The notes below the pieces were generated by a model. The model was not told the origin of the DNA. It saw only the letters and a program-made list of their open reading frames with translations, and ran no database searches. Below are positions 8,858-17,241 of a stretch of 64,000 bases of DNA, piece by piece (the first letter of the stretch is position 1; each line of letters opens with the position of its first letter). The stretch covers positions 62,001 through 126,000 of the forward strand of contig CAWJPF010000004.1 in NCBI GenBank assembly GCA_963844625.1. Direction: 5' to 3'. Source of the stretch: Palsa-504 sp963844625. Its GTDB lineage: Bacteria; Actinomycetota; Actinomycetes; Streptosporangiales; Streptosporangiaceae. A program made the position numbers and the translations under genes.

Positions 8858-9927
8858 ACCTGTTCGCCCAGCTTGTACTCGGACACCCGCTCGTCGCTCC
8901 GGGTGTAGGAGAAGCCATCGGCCCCGATGGTGACCTCGGCTTCTCGCGCGCTGGCGCGCCGCACGAGGGCCTGCGAATGGCCGTCGAGATCCAGCACCGG
9001 CGACGCCTCGGAGTACCAGCTCGGGACGACCGGCGTGCCCCACCAGTCCCGTCGCTGGTTGTCGTGTACGTCCCAGGTGATCACCGGATTGTCGGGGTCT
9101 CCAGTCCAGTAGTCCTGCGAGTAGATCTCGATACGATGACCGTCCGGGTCGCGCAGATAGAGGTAGAAGGCGTTGGAGACGCCGTGCCGTCCCGGACCGC
9201 GTTCGATCGTGTCAGACTGCCGCAGGGCCCCTAGTTTGTCGCAGATGTGCAGGATCTGCGAACGCTCATGAACGTGGAACGCGATGTGGTGCAGCCGCGG
9301 GCCGTCCCCGCCAGTGAGCGCGATATCGTGGACGGTCGGCTTGCGGAACATCCACACCGCATAGACTGTCCCATCGCTGTCCTGGATATCCTCGGACGCG
9401 CGGAACCCGAGGCGTTCCAGGGCCGCACGCGCGGCCGGGATGTCCGGGGTCACCACGTTGAAATGGTCCAGCCGGGTGATCGCAGCGGCACCGTGCAGGT
9501 CGTAGCGCTGCGTGAGACGTTCGACGTGATCGCTGGCGTAGAAGTACTCGACCGGAAAGCCCAGCGGATCTTGTACCGCCACTGTCTCGCCGACGCCGCG
9601 CCGCGTCCCGGCCGGACGGCGCTCGACCCGGCAGCCGAGATCACGATGGTATGCCTCGGCGACGTCCAGTTCGCGGGGCGAGCGGACCCGGTAGCCCAGC
9701 ATGCCCAGCGCGGGCACGTCGCCTCGGCGCAGCACCAGCGAATGGTGCAGGTACTCCTCGAACGCCCTGAGATAGACGAAGTTCTCGTCCTCCTCGCTGA
9801 CCACCAGGCCCAGTACCTCACGGTAGAACCGGCGGGATACGTCGAGGTCGGTGACGATCAGCTCGGCATAAGCGGCGCGGACGATGTCGGGGGCGGGCCG
9901 CACGGTGGTGCGTGCTTCGGTCATCAC
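8854..9927 (-). CDS. hpaD: 3,4-dihydroxyphenylacetate (homoprotocatechuate) 2,3-dioxygenase
   Basis: A 357-residue extradiol dioxygenase built of two vicinal-oxygen-chelate modules. It cleaves 3,4-dihydroxyphenylacetate to 5-carboxymethyl-2-hydroxymuconate semialdehyde. Numbering from the GTG at 9927, the metal ligands fall at His155 (LDHFNVV), His214 (LHHIAFHVH) and Glu267 (HRIEIYS), with the second-sphere residues His200 and Tyr257. These are the positions known from the Brevibacterium fuscum enzyme. The active-site lid segment SQDYWTGDPDNP follows. The family uses Fe(II) or Mn(II), and the metal cannot be told from sequence. An ATG one codon downstream is an alternative start. It lies 83 bases downstream of hpaE, with a hairpin between the genes. 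Confidence 0.95.
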   Translation of the reverse strand: MMTEARTTVRPAPDIVRAAYAELIVTDLDVSRRFYREVLGLVVSEEDENFVYLRAFEEYLHHSLVLRRGDVPALGMLGYRVRSPRELDVAEAYHRDLGCRVERRPAGTRRGVGETVAVQDPLGFPVEYFYASDHVERLTQRYDLHGAAAITRLDHFNVVTPDIPAARAALERLGFRASEDIQDSDGTVYAVWMFRKPTVHDIALTGGDGPRLHHIAFHVHERSQILHICDKLGALRQSDTIERGPGRHGVSNAFYLYLRDPDGHRIEIYSQDYWTGDPDNPVITWDVHDNQRRDWWGTPVVPSWYSEASPVLDLDGHSQALVRRASAREAEVTIGADGFSYTRSDERVSEYKLGEQV

Positions 9928-9931
9928 GATC

Positions 9932-9974
9932 GCGGCGTGGAGCCCCCGGCCGTCAGGCCGGGGCGGAAACGCCG
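9932..9974. repeat. Long GC-rich hairpin between hpaE and hpaD
   Basis: An 8-bp perfect stem (CCCCGGCC at 9944-9951, GGCCGGGG at 9956-9963, loop GTCA) sits inside an outer stem GCGGCGT/ACGCCGC. It could attenuate transcription or protect the mRNA between hpaE and hpaD. The plus-strand layout GGAGCCCCCGG-TCA-CCGGGGCGGA also resembles end hairpins of IS200/IS605-type elements, but no transposase is present. Confidence 0.5.
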
Positions 9975-10010
9975 CTTCACCTCCTCAGGAATGCCGGCGG
10001 TACTCGGATG

Positions 10011-11534
10011 TCAATTCGGGAGCGCGCCGAATGTGGGCGTGTGCACCTCGCCGAGCGTGATGTGGACGGCTTGCTGCTGGGAGTAGAAGTCCAGTGACCG
10101 GTAACCGCCTTCGTGGCCCAGGCCGGAAGCCTTGACGCCGCCGAACGGCGTCCGCAGATCACGGACGTTGTGCGAGTTCAGCCAGACCATGCCGGCCTCC
10201 ACCCGCTGCGCGAAGGTGTGCGCGCGCTCGAGGTCTCTGGTCCAGAGATAGGCGGCGAGGCCGTACTTCACGCCGTTCGCCAGCTGCAGTGCCTCGTCCT
10301 CAGTATCGAACGGGGTGATGGCGACGACCGGGCCGAAGATCTCTTCCTGGAAAATCGAGGCGTCGGGTGGCACGTCGGCGAATACCGTCGGGCTGACATA
10401 GTTGCCTGTGTCGAGACCCTCCGGACGGCCGCCCCCGGCGACCAGGCGTCCCTCCTGCTTGCCGCGCTCGACGTATCCCATCACCTTCGCGTAGTGCTCT
10501 GGATGGACCAGGGCCCCGACCTCGGTGCGCCGATCGCGGGGATCGCCGACGACGATGTTGCGGGCGCGGGCCGCGTAGCGCTCGACGAAGTCGTCGTAGA
10601 CCGGGCGCTCAACGAGGATCCGGCTGCCGGCGGTGCAGCGTTCCCCGTTCAGCGAGAAGACCCCGAAAAGCGTCGAGTCGATCGCCGCGTCCAGGTCAGC
10701 ATCGGCGAAGACGACGGCCGGTGACTTGCCGCCCAGTTCCATCGACAGCGCCTTGAGGTGCGTCGCGGCGTTCCGGAAGATCGCCTGGCCGGTCGTGGTC
10801 TCGCCGGTGAACGAGATCAGCGGTACCTGGGGGTGCTTGACCAATGCGTCACCTGCCGTCTCGCCCAGGCCGTTGACCAGGTTGAACACGCCATCCGGCA
10901 GGCCCGCGTCACGGAAGATCCCGGCCCACAGGCTCGCCGAAAGCGGGGTGAACTCGGCGGGCTTGAGGACCACCGTGCAGCCGGCCGCGAGCGCCGGGGC
11001 GAGTTTCCAGCTCTCCAGCATGAACGGGGTGTTCCACGGCGTGATCAGCCCGGCCACGCCGGCCGGCTTGCGGTTGACGTAGTTCACCTGCCGCCCCGGC
11101 ACTTGGTAGAGGTCATCGACCTGGGCCACGACGAGGTCCGCGAAGAACCGGAAGTTCTCCGCCGCCCGCTGGGCCTGCCCGAGGGCCTGGGTGATCGGCA
11201 GGCCGGTGTCGAACGTCTCGATCTCCGCCAGGATCTCGTTCTGCGCGGCCACGGCATCCGCGATCCGGTTGAGGACGCTGGCACGCTCCCGGGCCAGGAG
11301 CCGGGGCCAGGGCCCTTCGGTGAAGGCCCGCCTGGCCGCGGCCACGGCCCGGTCGATATCGGCCGGGCCGCCGGCCGCCGCGGTGATGTAGGTCTGGTTC
11401 GACACGGGGTCGAGCACGTCGAACGTGGCCGCGTCGATGCTGTCGGCCCATTCCCCGTCGATGAAGTGACGGATGCGGTCGGGCAGCGCCGGCGGCAGGT
11501 GACGCGCGGCGGACCCGGCTTCGGAAACGGTCAT
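10011..11534 (-). CDS. hpaE: 5-carboxymethyl-2-hydroxymuconate semialdehyde dehydrogenase
   Basis: A 507-residue NAD+-dependent aldehyde dehydrogenase that oxidises the ring-cleavage product of HpaD. It shows the canonical ALDH motifs: VVLKPAEFTPLSA (cofactor binding), FTGETTTG (Rossmann glycines), MELGGKSP (catalytic Glu) and NGERCTAGSR (catalytic Cys). The N-terminus HFIDGEWADS is typical. The ATG at 11534 overlaps the stop of the DapA-like gene by four bases (ATGA), showing translational coupling. A longer in-frame extension upstream is only the shadow of the dapA-like gene. The specific HpaE assignment rests on the adjacent hpaD; by sequence alone other semialdehyde substrates are possible. 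Confidence 0.92.
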   Translation of the reverse strand: MTVSEAGSAARHLPPALPDRIRHFIDGEWADSIDAATFDVLDPVSNQTYITAAAGGPADIDRAVAAARRAFTEGPWPRLLARERASVLNRIADAVAAQNEILAEIETFDTGLPITQALGQAQRAAENFRFFADLVVAQVDDLYQVPGRQVNYVNRKPAGVAGLITPWNTPFMLESWKLAPALAAGCTVVLKPAEFTPLSASLWAGIFRDAGLPDGVFNLVNGLGETAGDALVKHPQVPLISFTGETTTGQAIFRNAATHLKALSMELGGKSPAVVFADADLDAAIDSTLFGVFSLNGERCTAGSRILVERPVYDDFVERYAARARNIVVGDPRDRRTEVGALVHPEHYAKVMGYVERGKQEGRLVAGGGRPEGLDTGNYVSPTVFADVPPDASIFQEEIFGPVVAITPFDTEDEALQLANGVKYGLAAYLWTRDLERAHTFAQRVEAGMVWLNSHNVRDLRTPFGGVKASGLGHEGGYRSLDFYSQQQAVHITLGEVHTPTFGALPN

Positions 11535-12484
11535 CTTGGTTCTCCTGAGGCAACCGCGTGGCCGTCGGCCGCGGTGAGGTACTCCGCGCCCGCGGCAAGG
11601 TAGGCACGGATCTTTTCCAGGCCCGGCGGTGTGGGCGGGATCAACGGGGGACGGACGTGACCGGACGCGATCAGCCCGCGCTGCGCGAGCACCCATTTGG
11701 CCGGCGCCGGGTTGGTCTCCACGAACAGCAGGTCCACCAGGGGATGCAGGCCGTAGTGGATCTGCCGGGCCGTGTCGTAGTGGCCCTGGCTCCACGCCTC
11801 GTACATCTGGGCGTGCGCGGCCGGCGCGATGTTCGACGTCGCGCTGAGGAAGCCGGCTCCGCCCAGCGCCAGCAGCGGCAGGCAGAGCAGCTCGATGCCG
11901 GACCAAACCACGACGTCCGGACCGCACAACTGCAGCACGCGGGAGAAGTGCTCAAAGTCCCGCGTCGTCTCCTTGACTCCCACGAAGTTCTCGACGTCGC
12001 GGTAGAGCCGGGCGATCGTGGCCGGCGCGATGTCGACCGCCGTACGGGCTGGCACGTTGTAGGCCACGACCGGCAGGTCAGGGAAGTTCCCCGCCACCGA
12101 CTTGTACCAGACGTACAGGGCCTCCTGCGTCGGTCGCGCGTAGTACGGCGAGATGATCAGGACGGCGTCAACGCCGAGGTCCCGCGCGGCCGCGGTCAGT
12201 TCGAGCGTTTCGTCAAGCCGGGCCGAGCCCGTGCCGGGAATGACCGGTACGCGGCCGCCAACGGTGTCCACCACGGTCCTGATGGCAGCGAGCCGCTCTT
12301 CCAGGGTCTGCGCGCTGGGCTCGCCGGTGGACCCGCCGATGGAGATCCCGTGCGCACCGCTGGCCAGCTGCCAGCGCACCAGGTTGGCCAGGCTGGCGTG
12401 GTCGACCGCGCCGTCGGCGGTGAACGGCGTGACCAGGGGGGTGATCGATCCGCGCAACGTGCGGGGATCCGTTCGGTAAGCCAT
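11531..12484 (-). CDS. DapA/NanA-family aldolase-lyase in the homoprotocatechuate operon
   Basis: A 317-residue class I (Schiff-base) aldolase of the dihydrodipicolinate synthase/N-acetylneuraminate lyase family. Visible motifs are GGSTGEP near residue 47, VVAYNVPART with the catalytic Tyr near residue 140, and FVGVKETTRD with the Schiff-base Lys near residue 170. It lies between the GntR gene and hpaE and is coupled to hpaE. A dedicated lysine-synthesis role is unlikely here. Inference: it performs a pyruvate-linked cleavage or hydration/decarboxylation step of homoprotocatechuate breakdown, possibly replacing the class II aldolase HpaI, which is absent. Confidence 0.85.
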   Translation of the reverse strand: MAYRTDPRTLRGSITPLVTPFTADGAVDHASLANLVRWQLASGAHGISIGGSTGEPSAQTLEERLAAIRTVVDTVGGRVPVIPGTGSARLDETLELTAAARDLGVDAVLIISPYYARPTQEALYVWYKSVAGNFPDLPVVAYNVPARTAVDIAPATIARLYRDVENFVGVKETTRDFEHFSRVLQLCGPDVVVWSGIELLCLPLLALGGAGFLSATSNIAPAAHAQMYEAWSQGHYDTARQIHYGLHPLVDLLFVETNPAPAKWVLAQRGLIASGHVRPPLIPPTPPGLEKIRAYLAAGAEYLTAADGHAVASGEPR

Positions 12485-12516
12485 TGGCGACCTGTCCTTG
12501 TCTGGCGTGTTGAGAT

Positions 12517-13182
12517 TCACCGGGCGAGCTCGCCGGACTGGCGGGTGAGAAAGGCATCGAGCGTCGCCGTGCGGTGCGCGCGGGCGGCGAGTTCCACGTC
12601 CCAGGCGCTCGCCCGGTCCGAGATGAGGACCAGCAGGCGCTCGTGCTCGGCCACCGACTCGCGAGCACGGCCCGGGACGAAGCCGAACGTCGAGTCGCGC
12701 AGCACGTCCAGCCGGGCCCAGCCGCGGTGCACCAGCTCGAGCAGGTGCGCGTTCGGGCACTTGCCGAACAGCAGGGCATGGAATTCCCGGTTGAGGGTCG
12801 TGAACTCGTGCGGGTCGAATTCCGCCAGGCACGCCGCCATCCGGCGGTTCACCTCGCGGGCCCGGGCCAGATCGCCCGCGCCCAGCAGGCCGCAGGCCAG
12901 CCCGGTCGCCGCGCCCTCGACGATGGCCAGAGTCGCCATCGTGGTGAAGTACTCGGCCTCGTCGGTCATGGCGACCATGGCGCCGACGTTGCGTTCGTAG
13001 CTGACCAGGCCTTCCGCCTCGAGCATCCGGATCGCTTCGCGCACGGGCACCGTGCTGATGTCCAGCTGCTTGGCTATCGCGGCCAGCACGAGCCGGTAGC
13101 CCGGGCCGAACCGGCCGTCGACGATACGCTCGCGCAGGAAGGTGTGCGCGAGTTCGGACTTGCTGGGCGCGAGTTCGCTCAT
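12517..13182 (-). CDS. GntR-family regulator, FCD (FadR) subfamily
   Basis: A 221-residue regulator with an N-terminal winged helix-turn-helix (residues about 10-70: LRERIVDGRFGPG, then DISTVPVREAIRMLEAEGLV) and a C-terminal all-helical FCD ligand-binding domain (residues about 80-215). The FCD metal/ligand histidine pattern is suggested by LNREFHALLF and a later SVAEHERLL. The ATG at 13182 overlaps the upstream stop codon by four bases, so it is translated as part of the catabolic operon. It probably represses the operon until an aromatic acid intermediate binds. Confidence 0.9.
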   Translation of the reverse strand: MSELAPSKSELAHTFLRERIVDGRFGPGYRLVLAAIAKQLDISTVPVREAIRMLEAEGLVSYERNVGAMVAMTDEAEYFTTMATLAIVEGAATGLACGLLGAGDLARAREVNRRMAACLAEFDPHEFTTLNREFHALLFGKCPNAHLLELVHRGWARLDVLRDSTFGFVPGRARESVAEHERLLVLISDRASAWDVELAARAHRTATLDAFLTRQSGELAR

Positions 13183-14645
13183 TTCCCCGGCGACCATTGC
13201 TCATACCTCCGGCGCCAGGTCGCGTTCAGCGGAAACAGCCCGTCGACGGACTCGCCGGCGGCAACTTGCTCCGCGATGAAGGCCTCCTCGCGTTCCTGCT
13301 CGATCGCGGCGTCGGCGAGTTCGGCGGCCAGCGCGGGGGGAATGACGATCAGGCCGTCGGCATCTCCGACGATCACGTCGCCCGGCTGCACGGCCGCTCC
13401 CCCGCACGTGATGGTGACGTCTGCATCCCAGGGCACATGCCGGCGGCCGAGGACGGCGGGATGCGGGCCCTGGGAATAGGTCGGCGGGCCGAGCGCGGCG
13501 ACGGCGGCGTAATCACGCACGCCGCCGTCCGTGACGATGGCCTCGGCGCCGAGCAGCTGCGCGCGCAAGGCGAGGATGTCACCCACGGTGCCGGTGCCCC
13601 GCTCGCCGCGGGCTTCGATGACCAGCACGTCACCGGGACGCAGCGAGTCGAACGCGCGCTTCTGCGCGTTATATCCGCCCCCGTACTCGGCGGACAGGTC
13701 GTCCCGGAACGCGATGAAGCGCAACGTCCGGGCCCGGCCGACTACCTTCGTGCCCGGCCTGGTGGAGCTCAGCCCGTCGATCGACATGTCGTCGAAGCCT
13801 CGCTTGCGCAGCTGGGAGGACAGCGTCGCGGTCGAGACGCTGGCCAGCTTGTCCCGCAGCCGCTGCGTGAGTTCGAAGGCGGCGGGCAGGCCTGCCGCCG
13901 CGCGGCTGCCCCAGGCCTCCTCGCGCTGCACGTCGTCGATCTTCGGCTGCGCGCCGTACTCGGCCATCGGCTGGGTGCCGTCAACCACCCGGGTCACCAG
14001 CCGGCCGGTGCTGGGTGCCCCCGGCGCGTCCGGCGCGTCGACCTCGACCTCGACGACGTCGCCGGGCACGACCACCGACGCTCCGGCCGGGGTGCCGGTC
14101 AGGATCACGTCACCCGGTTCGAGGGTCATCAGCTGCGAGAGGTCGGCGATCAGGCGCGCGAAGGGGAAGGCGAGTTCCGCGCTCGTCCCCTGTTGCGCCA
14201 GCTTCCCGTTGACCCAGGTCCGGAGGCGCAGGCCAGCCGGGTCGAGACCGGTGGCGGGCAGGACGCCGGGCCCGAGCGGGGTGAACCCGTCGCCACCCTT
14301 CGAACGCAGGTTTGATCCCCGGTCGGCCCACCTCAGGTCGTAGACGCCGAAGTCGTTGGCCGCCGTGACGCCCGAGACATGGTTCCAGGCCTGCCCGGGC
14401 GCGACCCGGCGAGCACGGGTGCCGACGATCAGGGCGATCTCGCCTTCGAAACCGAGAAGCTCGGTGCCAGCCGGCCGTTCGATGGTGTCTCCGCTAGCCG
14501 CGACCGAACTCGGGGGCTTCAGGAAATACGACGGCTGCTGCGGCCGGCGGCCGCGCTGCGCGATCCGGCTCGCGTAGTTGAGATGGACCGCCACGAGCTT
14601 GCCCGGCCGGATCTCGAGGGCCGCGGGCGAGAGGCTATCCGGCAT
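13179..14645 (-). CDS. Fumarylacetoacetase-like hydratase/isomerase fused to RraA-like aldolase
   Basis: A 488-residue two-domain protein. The N-terminal half (to about residue 235) is a fumarylacetoacetase-fold enzyme like HpaG/HpaH, with FEGEIALIVG (metal Glu residues), SGVTAANDFGVYD and GDVILTGTPAG. The C-terminal half (from about 255) is RraA-like, with LGAEAIVTDGGVRD carrying the Arg-Asp pair used by the HMG/CHA class II aldolases and GDVIVGDADGLIVIP. Inference: the first half does the isomerase, decarboxylase or hydratase steps after HpaE, and the second may cleave or decarboxylate a later 2-oxo-acid. It is the first gene of the operon. The ATG at 14645 is preferred over a TTG eight codons upstream. 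Confidence 0.88.
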   Translation of the reverse strand: MPDSLSPAALEIRPGKLVAVHLNYASRIAQRGRRPQQPSYFLKPPSSVAASGDTIERPAGTELLGFEGEIALIVGTRARRVAPGQAWNHVSGVTAANDFGVYDLRWADRGSNLRSKGGDGFTPLGPGVLPATGLDPAGLRLRTWVNGKLAQQGTSAELAFPFARLIADLSQLMTLEPGDVILTGTPAGASVVVPGDVVEVEVDAPDAPGAPSTGRLVTRVVDGTQPMAEYGAQPKIDDVQREEAWGSRAAAGLPAAFELTQRLRDKLASVSTATLSSQLRKRGFDDMSIDGLSSTRPGTKVVGRARTLRFIAFRDDLSAEYGGGYNAQKRAFDSLRPGDVLVIEARGERGTGTVGDILALRAQLLGAEAIVTDGGVRDYAAVAALGPPTYSQGPHPAVLGRRHVPWDADVTITCGGAAVQPGDVIVGDADGLIVIPPALAAELADAAIEQEREEAFIAEQVAAGESVDGLFPLNATWRRRYEQWSPGK

Positions 14646-14684
14646 CACGCACGTCCGTCCGTTCGGCAAAAAAAAGATTGATGA

Positions 14685-14702
14685 TCGTATGTGAAGTCGT
14701 AT
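14685..14702. promoter_or_regulatory. Possible operator upstream of the homoprotocatechuate operon
   Basis: Two direct TCGTAT copies, 12 bases apart, lie in an AT-richer pocket just upstream of the first operon gene, with TACGAT available as a minus-strand -10 element. They could bind the FCD-GntR regulator, but no clear inverted repeat is seen, so the call is weak. Confidence 0.25.
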
Positions 14703-14778
14703 CTGATTTTAGATCCGCGCCGGGGCGCCGGAGAAGAAGTACTCATGAGGCGCCTGACGGCCGGAGAAACCCTGCGCC

Positions 14779-15303
14779 ATGCTTGCTGACATGGATGTAG
14801 ACGAGCTGCAGCATGCACTGGGCGGCATCGTCCTTGAGTCGGCTTACCTGGAACGAGTCCTAAGAACAGCGTTCAGCGCACTGGTCGGCAGCAAGTACGC
14901 GGCCGCGATCGATGGCCGTATGACAGCCGCTGCCCTGATTGAGGACTGCGAACAGATCACTAAGCATCACACCGGCATCCCCAAGCCGGCGAAGGAGGCG
15001 CTGCTGGCGGCGCTACGGGCCTGCCACGAGGCAAACAGGGCCCGCAACCGCGCGATCCACGACGCCTGGGCGACCCGCCCGGGCGGCGTGACGGTGACGC
15101 TGCGGGGCGGGCGGCAGGCCCGCGACGTGACGGTCACGGCACGAATGCTGGCCGAGGTACGTCAGCTAGCCGATCAAGTCGCCGACGCAGCCGCCGAACT
15201 GAAGACGGCTATGACCACCGCCCTCGGGCCCGGCTGGGTGCTCGTCGAGGACCAGCTACGCCAGGAACTCGGCCGCGACATTGGCACCGACCCCGGTAGC
15301 TAA
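14779..15303 (+). CDS. HEPN-like helical protein, function unknown
   Basis: A 174-residue, mostly helical soluble protein of a type common in actinobacteria. It contains NRARNRAIHDAW around residues 90-101, where Arg-Asn-x3-His fits the R-x4-6-H signature of HEPN ribonuclease-like domains. The N-terminal helix region (ESAYLERVLRTAFSALVGSK) is also family-typical. No nucleotidyltransferase (MNT) partner lies beside it, so a HEPN-MNT toxin role is not supported. It is flanked by the catabolic operon promoter on one side and a convergent methyltransferase on the other. Confidence 0.65.
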   Translation: MLADMDVDELQHALGGIVLESAYLERVLRTAFSALVGSKYAAAIDGRMTAAALIEDCEQITKHHTGIPKPAKEALLAALRACHEANRARNRAIHDAWATRPGGVTVTLRGGRQARDVTVTARMLAEVRQLADQVADAAAELKTAMTTALGPGWVLVEDQLRQELGRDIGTDPGS

Positions 15304-15309
15304 TGGAGC

Positions 15310-15978
15310 TCAGGTCAGCTTCTGCAGGAAAGTCACGCCGTCGCCGATGGGAAGAAGCACCGTCCGTACCCGGGGATCCGCGGCAACGGTGTCGTTGAAT
15401 ACGCGGATCGCGACCGCGTCCTCGTCGCCGGCGCCTGCGTCGAGGACGGATCCGCCCTGCAGCGTGTTGTCGGCGAGCAGCAGGCCGCCGGGGCGCAGCC
15501 GGGGAACGATCTCCTCGTAGTAATCCAGGTAGCCGGTCTTGTCAGCGTCGACGAAGGCCAGATCGAACTGCTCCTCGCGCGGCAGGGCCCGCAACGTGTC
15601 CATCCCCGGGCCGAGGCGCAACTCGATCTGGTCCGAGACACCCGCCCGTTCCCAGTACTCCCGGGCGATGGCGGTCCACTTCTCGCTGACGTCGCAGCAC
15701 AGCAGCCGCCCGTCGGGTCCCATCCCCCGGACCACGGCCAGCGCCGAGTACCCGGTGAACGTGCCGACCTCCAACGCCCGCCGCGCTCCCATGGCCCGGG
15801 CGATGATCTCCATCAAGACGGCCTGATCGTCCCCGATCTGCATGCCCGCGGCCGATCCGGTCCGCTGCTGGGTGACGTCCCGCAAGGCGATCTGCACCTC
15901 GTCGGGCCCGCTCGAATGAGCCGAGGCGTACTCCGCGACGGCCTCCTCGACGAACTGGCTTCGCGTCCGGGCAGCCAT
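15310..15978 (-). CDS. Class I SAM-dependent O-methyltransferase (CCoAOMT-like)
   Basis: A 222-residue O-methyltransferase of the caffeoyl-CoA/catechol O-methyltransferase family. The SAM site is ALEVGTFTGYSALAV near residue 70. The metal-binding and catalytic segment is LAFVDADKTGYLDYYEE near residue 140, followed by LLLADNTLQGG. It should methylate a catechol-like hydroxyl with Mg2+ in the cytoplasm. It follows the Grx-TrxR gene by 43 bases on the same strand and converges with the HEPN-like gene, with six bases between the stops. The physiological acceptor is unknown. Confidence 0.9.
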   Translation of the reverse strand: MAARTRSQFVEEAVAEYASAHSSGPDEVQIALRDVTQQRTGSAAGMQIGDDQAVLMEIIARAMGARRALEVGTFTGYSALAVVRGMGPDGRLLCCDVSEKWTAIAREYWERAGVSDQIELRLGPGMDTLRALPREEQFDLAFVDADKTGYLDYYEEIVPRLRPGGLLLADNTLQGGSVLDAGAGDEDAVAIRVFNDTVAADPRVRTVLLPIGDGVTFLQKLT

Positions 15979-16021
15979 TCCTGCCTCCTTGATGTTGTCC
16001 CGCTTGGGCCGGCCCGAAGCG

Positions 16022-17241
16022 TCAGGCGTCGACCAGCGGCACCGCTTTGTGATGATGGGCTTCGAGGTACCGGCGTGTCATGAGGAGGGCGGCAATCCCG
16101 TCTCCCACCGCAGAGCCGAGTTGCTTGGTCGATCCTGAGCGTACGTCGCCAGCGGCGAATACGCCGGCCATTGACGTCTCCATCGTGGGGCTGGTGACGA
16201 GAAACCCGCCGGCATCGCGTTCGATAGCGTCGCCCAGGAAGGCGTCGTTGGGCGTAAGCCCGATGAACACGAAAGCCGCGGCGGCCGGGAACCGGAGGAT
16301 TTCCTGGCTGTCGCGGTCGCGGGCCACGACGGCGGTGAAACGGCCCCGGCCGCCCTCGAGCTCGACAATGTCTATCCCGGTGCGGATGGCGAACTGCGGG
16401 TCGGACCGTACCCTTTCCTGCAGAACCGGCGAGGCGGACAGGTCGGAACGGGTTAGCACCCGTACTCGGTGGGCGAACTCGGACAGGTGCAGACCCTCCT
16501 CCAGGGCTGAGTTCCCGCCGCCGATCACGATGACCTCCTCAGCCCCCTTGTAGAAGGGTGCGTCGCACGTCGCGCAGAAGTGAACGCCGGCGCCGATGAG
16601 ATTCTCCTCGCCGGGCACGCCGAGGCGCCGGTACGTCGACCCGGTGGCCACGATCACGACGTGGGAGCTGAGCTGCTGCCCGGAGGACAACGAGGTCACC
16701 AGGTCCTGGCGATCGTGCTCCACGGCGGTGACGGATACCGCAGAAAGGAGCTCCACGCCGTAACGGCGGGCCTGGGCCACGAACCGGTCGGCCAGCTCGC
16801 CGCCGGAGATGCCGTCGGGGAACCCCGGATAGTTGTCGATCCTGTCGCTGATCCCGGCCTGGCCGCCGAGCGCGCTGGCTTCCACCACTACGGCGTCGAT
16901 GCCTTCCCTGGCGGCGTAGATGGCGGCCGCCAGGCCGGCCCGCCCCCGACAATGACCAGGTCGTAGGCGGACCGATTGGCCTCGAGGGTGAGTCCGATGC
17001 GGCGGGCCAGCGCCTCGTCGCTCGGGTTCACCTCATGAGTCCCGTCCGGATAGAGCACCGTCGGGATAATCTGCCCGCCATCTTGCAGTTCCTTGAGCCG
17101 CCCGATGGCCTGCCGGTCGGTGTCGACGTCGACGTTGGCGTAGCGGACCCGATGCGCAGCGAGGAACTTCTTGACGCGCTTGCAGTGCGGGCACCACGGG
17201 GCCCCGTACACCGTCATGACCGGCTCATCCGCAGAGATCAT
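16022..17241 (-). pseudogene. trxB: Glutaredoxin-thioredoxin reductase fusion, frameshifted
   Basis: A natural fusion of an N-terminal glutaredoxin domain (residues about 1-85, active site APWCPHC, then QIIPTVLYPDG) with a thioredoxin-reductase-like flavoprotein (FAD site LVIVGGGPA, redox motif CATCDAPF, NADPH motif VIGGGNSALEEG, late GVFAAGDV). The frame breaks at about 16935 directly after VIVGGGPA and resumes in another frame with LAAAIYAAREG. The sequence GGGCCGGCCTGGCGG there fits loss of four bases from a GGCC repeat. Everything on both sides is well kept, so this may be a sequence error or a very recent mutation. Such fusions are known in actinobacteria and reduce thioredoxin or related disulfides with NADPH. 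Confidence 0.85.

Noticed and set aside
10011..11927. HpaE starting 130 codons further upstream
   Set aside because: The extra region is the out-of-frame shadow of the DapA-like gene; the ATGA-coupled ATG at 11534 gives the normal dehydrogenase length.
11531..13204. DapA-like protein starting at 13204
   Set aside because: The upstream part lies over the GntR gene and has no family sequence; the ATG at 12484 gives a normal 317-residue enzyme.
14779..15303. HEPN-MNT toxin-antitoxin system
   Set aside because: No nucleotidyltransferase gene is adjacent on either side.
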